64,000 nt of DNA from Wukongibacter sp050859025 (GCF_050859025.1 NZ_CP138200.1:5766001-5830000); one strand, 5' to 3'. Shown: positions 25,788 to 34,849, counted from the first letter of the stretch. A program made the numbers and translations. The notes: generated by a model not told the origin, from the letters alone.

Positions 25788-26154
25788 CTCGTATTTCCTC
25801 CCATCTTCCCTAATCTCTTTAACTTAAGATATTACATGTTGTTTCTTAACTTCATTATAAATTTTAATCCTTGTAGCTACTCATGCGATAGTACCAACAT
25901 CAATAAAGGCTATTTTCCTAGTTATGAATAGTAGACAGCAAGTATTTATAAGAAATTTTATACACCATTTAGTATTCTCACATTCATGAATAAATGTAAA
26001 AATTTAATATCGATTTCCAATTTAAATAGTTATGTAGTCAAACTATGAAATTATTAGCTTTTCAAATGTAAAGTACGCATTATAGACATACTGAGTATAT
26101 TCCATTTTAGATAATACTCAGTGTTCTTCTCTAAAGTCTGTTTTAGAGTTGTAA
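25788..26154. other. Spacer upstream of CBASS with two hairpins
   Basis: No gene is visible. It should carry the CBASS promoter, which I cannot resolve. Two inverted repeats lie near the cassette boundary: ACTGAGTAT / ATACTCAGT (about 26090-26122) and CTCTAAA / TTTAGAG (about 26130-26149). Confidence 0.4.
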
Positions 26155-26290
26155 CGTTCTAGCTTACCAACGTGTCTGAACCGAACCAATAAGAAATACA
26201 TCTTTGGTGGTGCTTGCACCCGGCAAAGGCATGTGCTACGCCTACCCTAATAACTTACTTTACGCAACGAACGGTAAGGTTTTGTTAGGC
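26155..26290 (-). repeat. attC-like imperfect palindrome after the DUF5677 gene
   Basis: Read on the minus strand it begins with GCCTAAC (RYYYAAC form, 26284-26290), 16 bases after the gene's stop, and ends at ...AACG|TTAC. The two halves pair imperfectly: CTTACC matches GGTAAG, CTTTG matches CAAAG, and GGTGC-TT-GCACC forms the apex. It is far more GC-rich than its surroundings. Joined to the TTAGGC at the other end of the gene, it would form a complete site with GCCTAAC and GTTAGGC boxes, as in integron gene cassettes. The relation to integrons is inferred from structure only. Confidence 0.5.
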
Positions 26291-26306
26291 GATGTTGAGA
26301 CGGAGA

Positions 26307-27164
26307 TTACTTTTTCAAACTTCCCAACTCTTCTTTCAATGATTTTTTCATATTATTCAACATTTTTATCATACGTTTGTTTCTAAATTGATAAAAGTCT
26401 TGTTCTACTTTACTATAAGCCTCTATTACATCATCAAATAATTCTTCTTGTAAAGCAATTGATTTTCTGACTAATTCGTAACATATTTTTTCAGTTCTTA
26501 CATCAATAAAATCTTCTCCATCTACAGTAACAACATGCTCAAATATTTTTGTAAATACAAATATTGTAAACAATCTAACAATAATTGGATAATTTTCTCT
26601 TGTTAAATCATATCCACCTTTGCCATCTGTATAGAGGTTGGCAACACCATAATTTGCATGCGCAAACATACACAAAAATGCATAAAAGTCATTGTAGTAC
26701 TTCTTATCTTTTCCCATCTTAAATCCAGCTGGGTTTATTAGTTTACCTACTTCTTCCTTATCTCTATTTATTAAAGTACCGTCAGTCGTAATATTATAGT
26801 AGGCTAATGCCATCATTGTTGGATTAAATATAAATTCATCTATTTTGTCATTATTCTCACTGAAATATCTTGTTGATAAATAACTTTCAAACATACTCCT
26901 AATTAGAATAAAAACATCTTCATTATGATTTTTTTTAAGCAATTCTCTAATAGACATCAGCATTTTTGTACTCTTTACAAAATTAAAATAATCATAATCA
27001 TAAGTAAACTCTGCAGTCTTTTTTCCAGAAATAAAATATGTTTTAAATCCATAATCAAAGCATGCATACCAAGTAAATTTTTTAGATTGATATATAAAAC
27101 TATGAATTAGACTATTCATTTCTTTTTTTCGTTCTTCTAATCTCCCCATTTTTCTCCTTTCCAA
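26307..27164 (-). CDS. DUF5677-like protein (helical, HEPN-like context)
   Basis: 285 residues, mostly alpha-helical. EDVFILIRSMFESYLSTRYF (about 79-98) resembles the R-x-x-x-E helix of DUF5677 proteins, and FLCMFAHANYGVANLY (about 165-180) adds a conserved A-H. The family is poorly characterised and often found among defence or mobile genes. The start has AAAGGAG upstream. The gene is bounded by GTTAGGC and GCCTAAC boxes and an attC-like palindrome, which suggests it arrived as a single mobile cassette. It is next to, but probably not part of, the CBASS operon. Confidence 0.6.
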   Translation of the reverse strand: MERRKMGRLEERKKEMNSLIHSFIYQSKKFTWYACFDYGFKTYFISGKKTAEFTYDYDYFNFVKSTKMLMSIRELLKKNHNEDVFILIRSMFESYLSTRYFSENNDKIDEFIFNPTMMALAYYNITTDGTLINRDKEEVGKLINPAGFKMGKDKKYYNDFYAFLCMFAHANYGVANLYTDGKGGYDLTRENYPIIVRLFTIFVFTKIFEHVVTVDGEDFIDVRTEKICYELVRKSIALQEELFDDVIEAYSKVEQDFYQFRNKRMIKMLNNMKKSLKEELGSLKK

Positions 27165-27182
27165 TACACTAGTCTCAATGTT

Positions 27183-27260
27183 GCCTAACGAGAGATTAAC
27201 GAACTAGGTTCGCTAACATCATATACCTACAAAACGCTTTTGTTATATTATAACATATTA
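27183..27260 (-). repeat. Cassette boundary: GTTAGGC core box and hairpins
   Basis: On the minus strand GTTAGGC (27183-27189) precedes the DUF5677 gene. It is the exact complement of the GCCTAAC box at the other end. Two hairpins lie just beyond: TTAACGAAC / GTTCGCTAA with a 3-nt loop, and ACAAAA-CGC-TTTTGT. The boxes extend into longer inverted similarity (TTGAGAC) at both ends of the gene. Confidence 0.45.
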
Positions 27261-27820
27261 AGGTATTATTTCTATTTTATACTTTGCTAAATTTCTGCTT
27301 CAAAACTTCTGTGTAATTTAAGAAGCATTTAAAATATCATTTGAATTAAATTTGAATTCTCCGTATATGCTTTCTAGGTTTTGATTAACTTCGATACAAT
27401 AAATAAATGTCCTTAAGTTTTTAAAATATATTATGTATCCAATAATTTACATAAGATTTTGTTGTTAAGTATTCAAATATGAATATTCCTGTATGAACTA
27501 TGATGCTAGTTTTTTTACATTTAATTTTAATTGTATATATATTGTTTATGTTAATCTTTGTATTTTCAACATTATCAATGAATTTATATGTAATTAATTA
27601 TGAAAATCTATCCAAAACTCACACCATAAGTTATATTATGTTCTCAATTTATGTTGCTAATCAACTACGATTCTAGTAAATATGCTGATATCCCTTCAAA
27701 AACTATTTATTTAATATGTCATACTGACATTATTAATTCTAATTATAAATAATATATTTTTCTAAAAATTAATTATTATTTTTTTGTATATTTTTCTAAT
27801 TTATGCACACACTTATTATA
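27261..27820. other. AT-rich non-coding spacer
   Basis: About 560 bp with no supported ORF or clear hairpin. It lies between the cassette and the recombinase operon and probably holds that operon's promoter and possibly one recombination site. Confidence 0.4.
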
Positions 27821-27839
27821 AATTGCATCAGATGCAATT
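27821..27839. promoter_or_regulatory. 19-bp palindrome at the left flank of the recombinase operon
   Basis: AATTGCATC-A-GATGCAATT has perfect 9-bp arms and a single central base, 33 bp before the first recombinase start. A palindrome of the same 9-1-9 design with the same TTGCAT/ATGCAA core lies at 34903-34921 on the right flank. It could be an operator for the operon's HTH protein or an end-recognition site. Confidence 0.6.
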
Positions 27840-27872
27840 AAATTCACTTTAGCACAAGTAGGTGAAAATGAA

Positions 27873-29006
27873 TTGAATAATTTATCAAAAGATAGACTTA
27901 GACTCGTTACTAATAACAATTACAATTTAGTGATAAATCCCGAAAAAACTTCTGCTTTATGTATTGAAGAAGAAGTATGGAGTCAGATTTTACATGCCTA
28001 CAATAATAGGCTGATGGCAAGAAGACTAAAACCATCATCTATTAAAGCGAATATGAGGACTATAAGCAATTTTTTTGAATATACTGGTCTTTATCCATGC
28101 CAATGGACTTCAGAAGATTTTGATGATTGGTCTGCCTATTTATATAGCATTAAAAAGAATGGTGAAGCTACACAAAGAAGTAAGCAAAGAATGATGGCTC
28201 GCTTTCAATCTTTTTTAATAGAATCACCAAAAATAACAAAACTTTGCGAGCATCATTTTGCTGTAAAACCAATGCAAATATGTTCAGAGCTAAATTTAAT
28301 TCCTCACAAAGTTGAAGATGAAAACAAAGAAAAGAGAATGGCCTTTACTAAAGAACAATTACAATGTTTATGGAATTATTTCGATGAAGAGATCGCTTTA
28401 GCTTACAAAAATCAGAGTAAGAGTTTTAAAGTTTTACAAAGAGATAAGGTGATGTACTTAATCATTTACTATTATGGCTTAAGAGCTAATGAAACCTCTA
28501 TGTTAAATACTACTGATTTTATACATAATCCTAAAAGAACAGAGTGGGAAAGCTTTGGAGGTATAGTTGTAAAACATGGTAAAGCCAGTGCTGGCAGTCC
28601 TCCAAAACGAAGGATAGTATGGACAATATCTGATATTTCAGTTGAGTATTTAAGATGGTATATAGAAAATGTGCGCCCACAATTCGGATTTGATGATAAT
28701 GAAGCACTTTTCTTATCTGAACGTGGTAATAGGTTATCACCAAAATCAATTACTAGAAATTTTAAAGACCATTTAAAAAGTGCTGGACTTCCAACAAAAA
28801 ACTATTCAACACATTGCCTAAGACATAGCTATATTAGTCATCTTTCTGAAAACTGTAATCTAAGCCCTAGATTTATTCAAGAGCAAGTAGGGCATTCATA
28901 TTTAGCTACAACTCAACTATATACTCATCTTTCAGACGCATTTGTACGAAAACAATTAAACAACGTAATCGACAGACAATTAATTAAGTTGCAAAAAGGA
29001 AGGTAG
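27873..29006 (+). CDS. Tyrosine recombinase, catalytically complete
   Basis: 377 residues starting at TTG, with GTAGGTG at proper spacing; a nearby ATG is out of frame and stops at once. The N-terminal SAM-like core-binding domain is at about 30-150 and the catalytic domain at about 155-370. All active residues are visible: R204 in YGLRANE, K237 in HGKAS, H314 and R317 in HCLRH, H341 in VGH, and nucleophile Y350 in TTQLYTH. It lacks the extra motif typical of integron IntI. It heads a five-gene recombinase operon and is the most likely active enzyme of the set. Confidence 0.92.
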   Translation: MNNLSKDRLRLVTNNNYNLVINPEKTSALCIEEEVWSQILHAYNNRLMARRLKPSSIKANMRTISNFFEYTGLYPCQWTSEDFDDWSAYLYSIKKNGEATQRSKQRMMARFQSFLIESPKITKLCEHHFAVKPMQICSELNLIPHKVEDENKEKRMAFTKEQLQCLWNYFDEEIALAYKNQSKSFKVLQRDKVMYLIIYYYGLRANETSMLNTTDFIHNPKRTEWESFGGIVVKHGKASAGSPPKRRIVWTISDISVEYLRWYIENVRPQFGFDDNEALFLSERGNRLSPKSITRNFKDHLKSAGLPTKNYSTHCLRHSYISHLSENCNLSPRFIQEQVGHSYLATTQLYTHLSDAFVRKQLNNVIDRQLIKLQKGR

Positions 29007-29012
29007 ATAATA

Positions 29013-29609
29013 GTGTATAAACTTAAATTTGACGATAGATTTACATATAAAAAAACATCTCACTTTTGGAATGTACTAAACAATCTTGAGGAAAATCTCC
29101 CTAATAATTCTATTGGCTATGCGACTGTCTCTAGAGATAAAGCTTTGTTTCACTTATGCTATTCATTTGGATTAAGACCATTAGAAGCTCTTAATTTATC
29201 TATTTTAGATTTAAATTTTGACCATCTTGAAGAAAAGAATAAACTTTTTGGAAGTGTCTATGTTAATTATCAGCGTTTAGAAGATAGTAGAATGGTATAT
29301 CCTCTATATAATGAAAGTATTGAACACATTAAAGGGTTTATTGATATTTATGATATATTTTTTAGAAATAATAGTAGCAGAAAATTATTTGTTACTACTA
29401 AAGGAAATGTATTAACATTACATTATCTGAAAAAGCGCTTAAGATATTATAATTCAAAATTGCCTTTAGATAAACAAATAGATTCTATCTATTATTTTAG
29501 ACAATTCTATATTGCTGATTTATTAAGAATTAGAGATTTGTCACAAACTTTTATTAATAATCAGATTGGTAATAATATAATAAATAATCAATTATATTCT
29601 CGCCTTTAA
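29013..29609 (+). CDS. Short tyrosine-recombinase-like protein, catalytic domain only
   Basis: 198 residues starting at GTG, six bases behind the first recombinase. It corresponds to a recombinase catalytic domain without the N-terminal core-binding domain. R55 in FGLRPLEAL and Y195 in NNQLYSRL remain. The H-x-x-R motif has become Y-x-x-R (YYFRQF, R163), and the G-H before the tyrosine has become G-N (N187). It is probably weak or inactive and may act as a partner subunit in the recombination complex. Confidence 0.75.
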   Translation: MYKLKFDDRFTYKKTSHFWNVLNNLEENLPNNSIGYATVSRDKALFHLCYSFGLRPLEALNLSILDLNFDHLEEKNKLFGSVYVNYQRLEDSRMVYPLYNESIEHIKGFIDIYDIFFRNNSSRKLFVTTKGNVLTLHYLKKRLRYYNSKLPLDKQIDSIYYFRQFYIADLLRIRDLSQTFINNQIGNNIINNQLYSRL

Positions 29610-29636
29610 TCTAAAGTGATTAAATAGGGGGTTATT

Positions 29637-29996
29637 ATGAGTTTTCAGTGGAGACTAAGAGAAAAAATGGCTGAGAAAGGTATATGGCGTTGTACAGATT
29701 TAACCAAGCTTTTAAATACCTATGGAATAAATATATCTGCATCTATGGTTACTAGAATCGTTGATAAAATGCCTGAGAGAATAAACACTAAGGTCTTAGA
29801 TGCTTTATGTGACATTTTAGAATGTCAGCCCTCAGAGATAATGGTCCATGCACCTACTAGTATTTCAATTAATCAACTTGTTAAGGCTTCAGGTGAAGAG
29901 TATGGAATAAAACCAGGTCCAAAACCGAAAAAGAAAACAAAAACTTCTGATATCCCGACTAATATATTGGGTCCAAAAGGTGACGTAATTAGATAA
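29637..29996 (+). CDS. Small HTH (XRE-like) protein with basic tail
   Basis: 119 residues. An HTH of the Cro/C1 type occupies about 5-70 (LTKLLNTYGINISASMVTRI and LDALCDILECQPSEIM). It is followed by a proline/lysine-rich tail (GPKPKKKTKT). A GGGGG ribosome binding site precedes the ATG. An inverted repeat, TTTAATC-N6-GATTAAA, lies just upstream. Its stop is one base from the next start, so it is co-translated with the zinc-ribbon recombinase. It may regulate the operon or act as a DNA-bending/directionality factor. Confidence 0.8.
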   Translation: MSFQWRLREKMAEKGIWRCTDLTKLLNTYGINISASMVTRIVDKMPERINTKVLDALCDILECQPSEIMVHAPTSISINQLVKASGEEYGIKPGPKPKKKTKTSDIPTNILGPKGDVIR

Positions 29997-29997
29997 T

Positions 29998-31899
29998 ATG
30001 AACTCAGATTTTTCTTGGTCAAAAAATCATGAAAAATGCAGCTTATGTAAAACTACAGAACGTAAGCATAAAGCTAAAGGATTATGTACTCGTTGCTATC
30101 AGAAACAACATGACTATCCTAAGGAATATTGCAATTTTTGCGGAAAATATTGTAGAGTTCATAAAAGACAGAATGGTAAACCAATATGCCAATCCTGTTA
30201 TACTGCACCTAAGCATGAATGTAAAATATGTAAATCTATAGTTACAGCTGCTTTAAGGCTAAAATCTAAAGATTATATCTGCGATAATTGTTATATAAAA
30301 TATTATAAAAAAAAATATAAATGTTCTATCTGTGGTAATATTGAAATTACCGCAATAAACAATCTAAATACTAAAGTATGTTACAAATGCTATACTCCAC
30401 CTAATGATAAATGTGAACAATGTGGTCGAGATATTAAATCTCCTTATATATTAAATGAAAAACATATTTGTCATAGATGTTATGAAAGTAATAGTTCCCA
30501 TTCAAAAATTAATATCATTAAGCAAGAATATATTTGCTCTCTCTGTGGTCGGATCAATAATGTGAAAAAAATCTTTAGCGATAGTTCTGTTATTTGCCAA
30601 GATTGCTTTAAAAATCAATGTAAAACTTGTTATTCATGTAAAAATGAAAATAACTTTATATATTCTTATATTTGTGCTTTACCCTATTGTAGGGAATGCT
30701 ATTTTAAAGAGAAACACTCACTTCTTCTAGCTGATTTTCAAAAGCAATCTTGTGAAAACTTCGTCAACATGATAGAAGCATATTTTGATGAGAAAGCTAT
30801 TTTAACATCATTTGAAACAGTTTATACTAATTTAAATTCTTCTCTAGAACTTTTCCGTGAAATATTTTTTCAATATAAAGAAAACAATTTCAGTTTCTCT
30901 AATACTAACTTTGTAAGTCTTCATGAAGAATTCTCACACAAAAAGATGCTTATTAAAGATTTTACTATTTTTCTCAATAGAGAAAATTTATTATTACATT
31001 ATTATGATGATTTTAGATTATTAGAGTTACTAGATAGCCAAATAGATACGCTACCAAAAGATTTGAAAAAGCTGTTAATTGCTTATAAAAACTGGCTAAT
31101 TAGTAAGTCAAATCAATATAAGAAAAAAGGATGGATAAAAAAATATTCTAAATTTACCAGCTATACTTGCTATCTCTACTTATTAACTTCTATTAGATTC
31201 TTCAAAGTGTTATATAAGAATTTTAATATAAAACAATCTACTCAAATAAACAATCACGTAATTGATAACTATTTAAAACTCAAACCCTATGATACAGGAA
31301 ACTTAAGACATTTACTGAAGTTTATCAATAATAATAAAATCACCTTTTCACATCTTAGATTACCTAGTTCTAATTATAAACATGAACTTTATCCTGGACT
31401 TAGTAAAGATATTCAAAAGAAAATCATTGAACAAGCTTTGTTCAATAATGACTATCCTTTAAGAGACCGTGTATTAATCCTTTTAATGCTTTTTTATGGT
31501 TTTACTTCACAAGAAATACAAATGCTAAATAAAAAAAGTTTTATCATAGGACCTCACGAATCAAAGTCTGAAATTCTCCTAATAAAAAATAATATTAGGT
31601 ATAAAATACCGAATTCACTAACTCTTATGCTATATAACTATTTAAATTCTCTAAATAAAGACACTAAATATATATTTCCTGGTAGATATATAAACAAATC
31701 GCTATCTTCGAGTTCTATTTGTAAAATACTAAAAAAATTTGATGTGACTTCTAAAGAAGTTTATTATACAGCTATAAACAATTCAATGATGAATGGAATC
31801 TATCAACCTTCACTTTTGATGAAAATGTTTGGAATACATTTCACGACAGCAACAAGGTATTATGGACTTATTAAGAACTCTCTGGAAAACTTTGATTAA
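29998..31899 (+). CDS. Zinc-ribbon array protein with degenerate tyrosine-recombinase domain
   Basis: 633 residues. Residues about 12-225 contain about seven tandem zinc ribbons of form C-x2-C ... C-x2-C-Y (CSLCKTTERKHKAKGLCTRC, CNFCGKYC, CKICKS, CSICGN, CEQCGR and others). A helical core-binding-like region follows (about 240-450), then a recombinase-like C-terminal domain (about 465-633). In this domain the first catalytic arginine is lost (GFTSQE instead of GLRxxE) and H-x-x-R is not conserved. A G-I-H and tyrosine (ATRYYGL) persist. It is probably a DNA-binding accessory subunit rather than an enzyme. Confidence 0.82.
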   Translation: MNSDFSWSKNHEKCSLCKTTERKHKAKGLCTRCYQKQHDYPKEYCNFCGKYCRVHKRQNGKPICQSCYTAPKHECKICKSIVTAALRLKSKDYICDNCYIKYYKKKYKCSICGNIEITAINNLNTKVCYKCYTPPNDKCEQCGRDIKSPYILNEKHICHRCYESNSSHSKINIIKQEYICSLCGRINNVKKIFSDSSVICQDCFKNQCKTCYSCKNENNFIYSYICALPYCRECYFKEKHSLLLADFQKQSCENFVNMIEAYFDEKAILTSFETVYTNLNSSLELFREIFFQYKENNFSFSNTNFVSLHEEFSHKKMLIKDFTIFLNRENLLLHYYDDFRLLELLDSQIDTLPKDLKKLLIAYKNWLISKSNQYKKKGWIKKYSKFTSYTCYLYLLTSIRFFKVLYKNFNIKQSTQINNHVIDNYLKLKPYDTGNLRHLLKFINNNKITFSHLRLPSSNYKHELYPGLSKDIQKKIIEQALFNNDYPLRDRVLILLMLFYGFTSQEIQMLNKKSFIIGPHESKSEILLIKNNIRYKIPNSLTLMLYNYLNSLNKDTKYIFPGRYINKSLSSSSICKILKKFDVTSKEVYYTAINNSMMNGIYQPSLLMKMFGIHFTTATRYYGLIKNSLENFD

Positions 31900-31912
31900 G
31901 GTGTGATGAATA

Positions 31913-34825
31913 GTGGAAACTATAGGTTTTGAAACACGATGTCTTTTCTGCAATGAAAATAAAACAAATCTCAATAAACAGGGTATTTGCTCTGATTGTA
32001 CCAACTCCTACATTGACATTTGTTCTATTTGCAATTCTCCAAATATCATTTCCATGAATAGCGGCAATCAAAAAATTTGTAAAATTTGTTATAACAAAAG
32101 CTATATACCTAAAAGAATATGTTCTCATTGTGGAAACTTAAAAAAAGTAAAGAAAAATGATAGAGATAAAAAATACTGTAATAGTTGTTATGAAAAACTC
32201 TTTCGAAAGAAAAAAATGTGTTATATCTGTAATAACGATGTTTTCCCCCATTCATATGATGATACTAAACCTATATGTAAAAGTTGTTATACTATACATT
32301 ACAAAATACATACATGTAAAAGATGTGGTAAAAATACAGATTTTGTTATTGAAATTGACGGTGAGTTGATATGTAAGTCATGTAAGTCAAAATACTATCG
32401 ACCAAAAGAAACATGTCTACATTGTAAAAAGTATAAGCAAGTTCACAAGAGAACAGATAAAGGTGCGATTTGCTCATATTGTTATAATAAATTTTATGCC
32501 CCTAAGAAAATATGTTTCTTATGCGAAAAAGAAGCATCAATAACTAAGTATATTGATAAAAAACCTGTATGTAAATCATGTTACTATAAATTCTATAGGC
32601 CTGAAAAAGAGTGTTATAAATGTAAAAAAACAAATTCTGTTTCTACTTATATTTATGAAAACCCAATTTGTCATTATTGTTACAATAAATATTATAGACA
32701 GAAATATATCTGTTCTAGTTGCGGTAAAGAAAAAATTGCTGTTTATTATAATAATGATCAGCCTATTTGTAATACTTGCTATACAAGAGATTATCGTCCA
32801 CAAAAAATATGTTTTGAGTGCAATAAACTATCTATAGCTGTTAAATATGTTAATTCTAAACCTGTTTGTAATACTTGCTACAGAAAAAAATATCGCCCCT
32901 TAAAAACATGTAGCATATGTTCCAAGTTAGATATTGTGACAAAATATATTGATAATAAGCCAATATGTCCTCGTTGTTATAAAAAATTCTATAGACCTAA
33001 ATATTTTTGCTCTAAATGTGGAAATTATGACTTAAACTATAAATTTATTGACAATAAGCCTACTTGTTGGAATTGTTATAATTTATATTTTCGTCCAAAG
33101 GAGAAATGCTCATCTTGTGGTAAAATACGTTTTGTTGCATTAAATAAAGATAAAAAATATATATGTTCAACATGCTATAAGAAATTATTTCAACCTAAAA
33201 GAACATGCTCGATATGTAAAGAATATAATATAATTAGAAAATATGTTGATAATCAACCCATATGTAATTTATGTTACTCTCAGTTAAAAGAAACATGCAT
33301 TAAATGTGGTAAAACTACAAACCGTTTTTTTTATTCTTCTAGTATATGTGAAAGTTGTTGGTATTGTGAAAAGATTGAGAAACTCATAAGTGAATCATCG
33401 CTTTTTATTGTTAATAATAGTATTCGTAACTTATTTATTAAATATTGCAAAACATTATTACAGTTTAGAAGTCCTCGTTATTCATACTTATCAATAATCC
33501 ATGATAAGAATCTGTTTATTTATTTTGATAACGATAATAGACCTTTTGAATGTTACTCATATAAAAACTTCGTTGATATTTGCAAAATATATAATTTTGA
33601 TATTAAAAACCAATTGATCAATTTTTTTATCAACGAAGATATCGTAAAATGTAAGGATAAGAACGAAGTTTTTATAGAATATAGGGATAGTCTGTGTACA
33701 TATCTTAAGCAGACTTTTTTAGATACTTTTATAAAATATACTAATTCCTTGTTAAATTTAAATGACAAATATAGGCTCAAGAATCAAAATAGTAGATATA
33801 AATATATTACACTTCGTCAATATACAAATATTTGCTTCAATTTTCTCACTTTCATTTCCTCAAAAATTTCTTCCATATATGAGCTTAACCAAAGTCATAT
33901 TGATGAATATTATACTAAATATTACTACGACAAGTGTAGATTTTTTCTAATTTGGCTAAATAAAAATGTAAAATTATTTACTAAAATCCCCATTACAAAA
34001 ACTGATAAAAGCAAAAATACAGCTATTCCATATTCCGAAGAAGAGTTAGTACCAATTTATGAACGTATTTCACACTTTAGTACTTCATTAAGAAACCAAA
34101 TAATATGTTATTTACAACTAATTTATGGTATAAGGCCTTTTGAAATTAGAGAATTAAAGATCGATGACATTGATTTAAAGGACTATTTATTTATATATGT
34201 AAGAGGTGTAAAAATGTATATTCATCCTATGATTTCAGATATTCTTAAGTTATATATAGAAACTGAAAGAAATGAAAATCTTTCTCTAAATAATAACTCA
34301 GATTTCTTGCTCCCAGGAGGCCAATCTAATACACCTCTTTCTCAATCACGAATAGTAGCTATTCTACGTGAATATAATATTAATCCTGGTCGTGCTTTTG
34401 CAACATCAATTACTAATCTTCTAATTAAAAACAATAATAGCCCTGCTTTATTAACATGTGGATTAGGAATTAATATAGTTACCGTATCAAACTACTATAG
34501 AAGTCTAAGTATTGATAATATGGATGAAGCTGTAGAAATTGATGGTTCACGTAACACTATTAGTTCCAAAAATATTTATTTTGTCTATATTCTTCGATGC
34601 TCTGATAGTACTTATTATACTGGATATACTTCAAATCTACTTAAGAGAATTTCTCAGCATCATAAAGGAACTGGGTCAAAATATACCAAGTTACGAAGGC
34701 CTGTTGATCTTGTTTATTATGAAAATTTTGATGATAAACTTTCTGCTATTAATAGAGAAAAACAGATAAAAAAGTTAACAGTTTTTGAAAAAGAAAAACT
34801 AATAGAAAAGAGTAGAATGGAATAG
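31913..34825 (+). CDS. 15-zinc-ribbon tyrosine-recombinase-like protein fused to a GIY-YIG nuclease
   Basis: 970 residues starting at GTG, with an AAGGTG site, 13 bases behind the previous gene. Residues about 8-485 hold 15 tandem zinc ribbons with a roughly 32-residue period (C-x2-C-x16-20-C-x2-C-Y, linkers like KFYRPKK). A core-binding-like helical region follows. A recombinase domain lies at about 700-875, with the arginine of GIRPFEIREL and the tyrosine of VSNYYRSL kept but H-x-x-R degenerate. The last ~85 residues are a YhbQ/UvrC-type GIY-YIG domain (YFVYILRCSDSTYYTGYTSN, KRISQHHKG, NREKQIKK), with the family's arginine and glutamate present. I know of no standard family with this architecture. 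Confidence 0.88.
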   Translation: METIGFETRCLFCNENKTNLNKQGICSDCTNSYIDICSICNSPNIISMNSGNQKICKICYNKSYIPKRICSHCGNLKKVKKNDRDKKYCNSCYEKLFRKKKMCYICNNDVFPHSYDDTKPICKSCYTIHYKIHTCKRCGKNTDFVIEIDGELICKSCKSKYYRPKETCLHCKKYKQVHKRTDKGAICSYCYNKFYAPKKICFLCEKEASITKYIDKKPVCKSCYYKFYRPEKECYKCKKTNSVSTYIYENPICHYCYNKYYRQKYICSSCGKEKIAVYYNNDQPICNTCYTRDYRPQKICFECNKLSIAVKYVNSKPVCNTCYRKKYRPLKTCSICSKLDIVTKYIDNKPICPRCYKKFYRPKYFCSKCGNYDLNYKFIDNKPTCWNCYNLYFRPKEKCSSCGKIRFVALNKDKKYICSTCYKKLFQPKRTCSICKEYNIIRKYVDNQPICNLCYSQLKETCIKCGKTTNRFFYSSSICESCWYCEKIEKLISESSLFIVNNSIRNLFIKYCKTLLQFRSPRYSYLSIIHDKNLFIYFDNDNRPFECYSYKNFVDICKIYNFDIKNQLINFFINEDIVKCKDKNEVFIEYRDSLCTYLKQTFLDTFIKYTNSLLNLNDKYRLKNQNSRYKYITLRQYTNICFNFLTFISSKISSIYELNQSHIDEYYTKYYYDKCRFFLIWLNKNVKLFTKIPITKTDKSKNTAIPYSEEELVPIYERISHFSTSLRNQIICYLQLIYGIRPFEIRELKIDDIDLKDYLFIYVRGVKMYIHPMISDILKLYIETERNENLSLNNNSDFLLPGGQSNTPLSQSRIVAILREYNINPGRAFATSITNLLIKNNNSPALLTCGLGINIVTVSNYYRSLSIDNMDEAVEIDGSRNTISSKNIYFVYILRCSDSTYYTGYTSNLLKRISQHHKGTGSKYTKLRRPVDLVYYENFDDKLSAINREKQIKKLTVFEKEKLIEKSRME

Positions 34826-34849
34826 TTTTTTCCTTTCTACTCTTTTTTT
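34807..34849 (+). terminator. Terminator of the recombinase operon
   Basis: AAAGAGTAGAA / TTCTACTCTTT, an 11-bp stem that includes the last codons of the GIY-YIG fusion gene, followed by a T7 tract. Confidence 0.85.

Noticed and set aside
27873..29006. Recombinase as an integron integrase (IntI)
   Set aside because: The IntI-specific extra motif is not visible, so I call it a general tyrosine recombinase despite the nearby cassette-like structure.
32157..32837. Extra frames within the zinc-ribbon recombinase gene
   Set aside because: The main frame has regular cysteine periodicity; the others are shadows caused by low GC and repeats.
31930..33370. Regularly spaced DNA repeats that might be mistaken for CRISPR
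   Set aside because: The period is about 96 bp, codon-based and diverged, and encodes the zinc ribbons; no exact repeats or spacers, and no cas genes.
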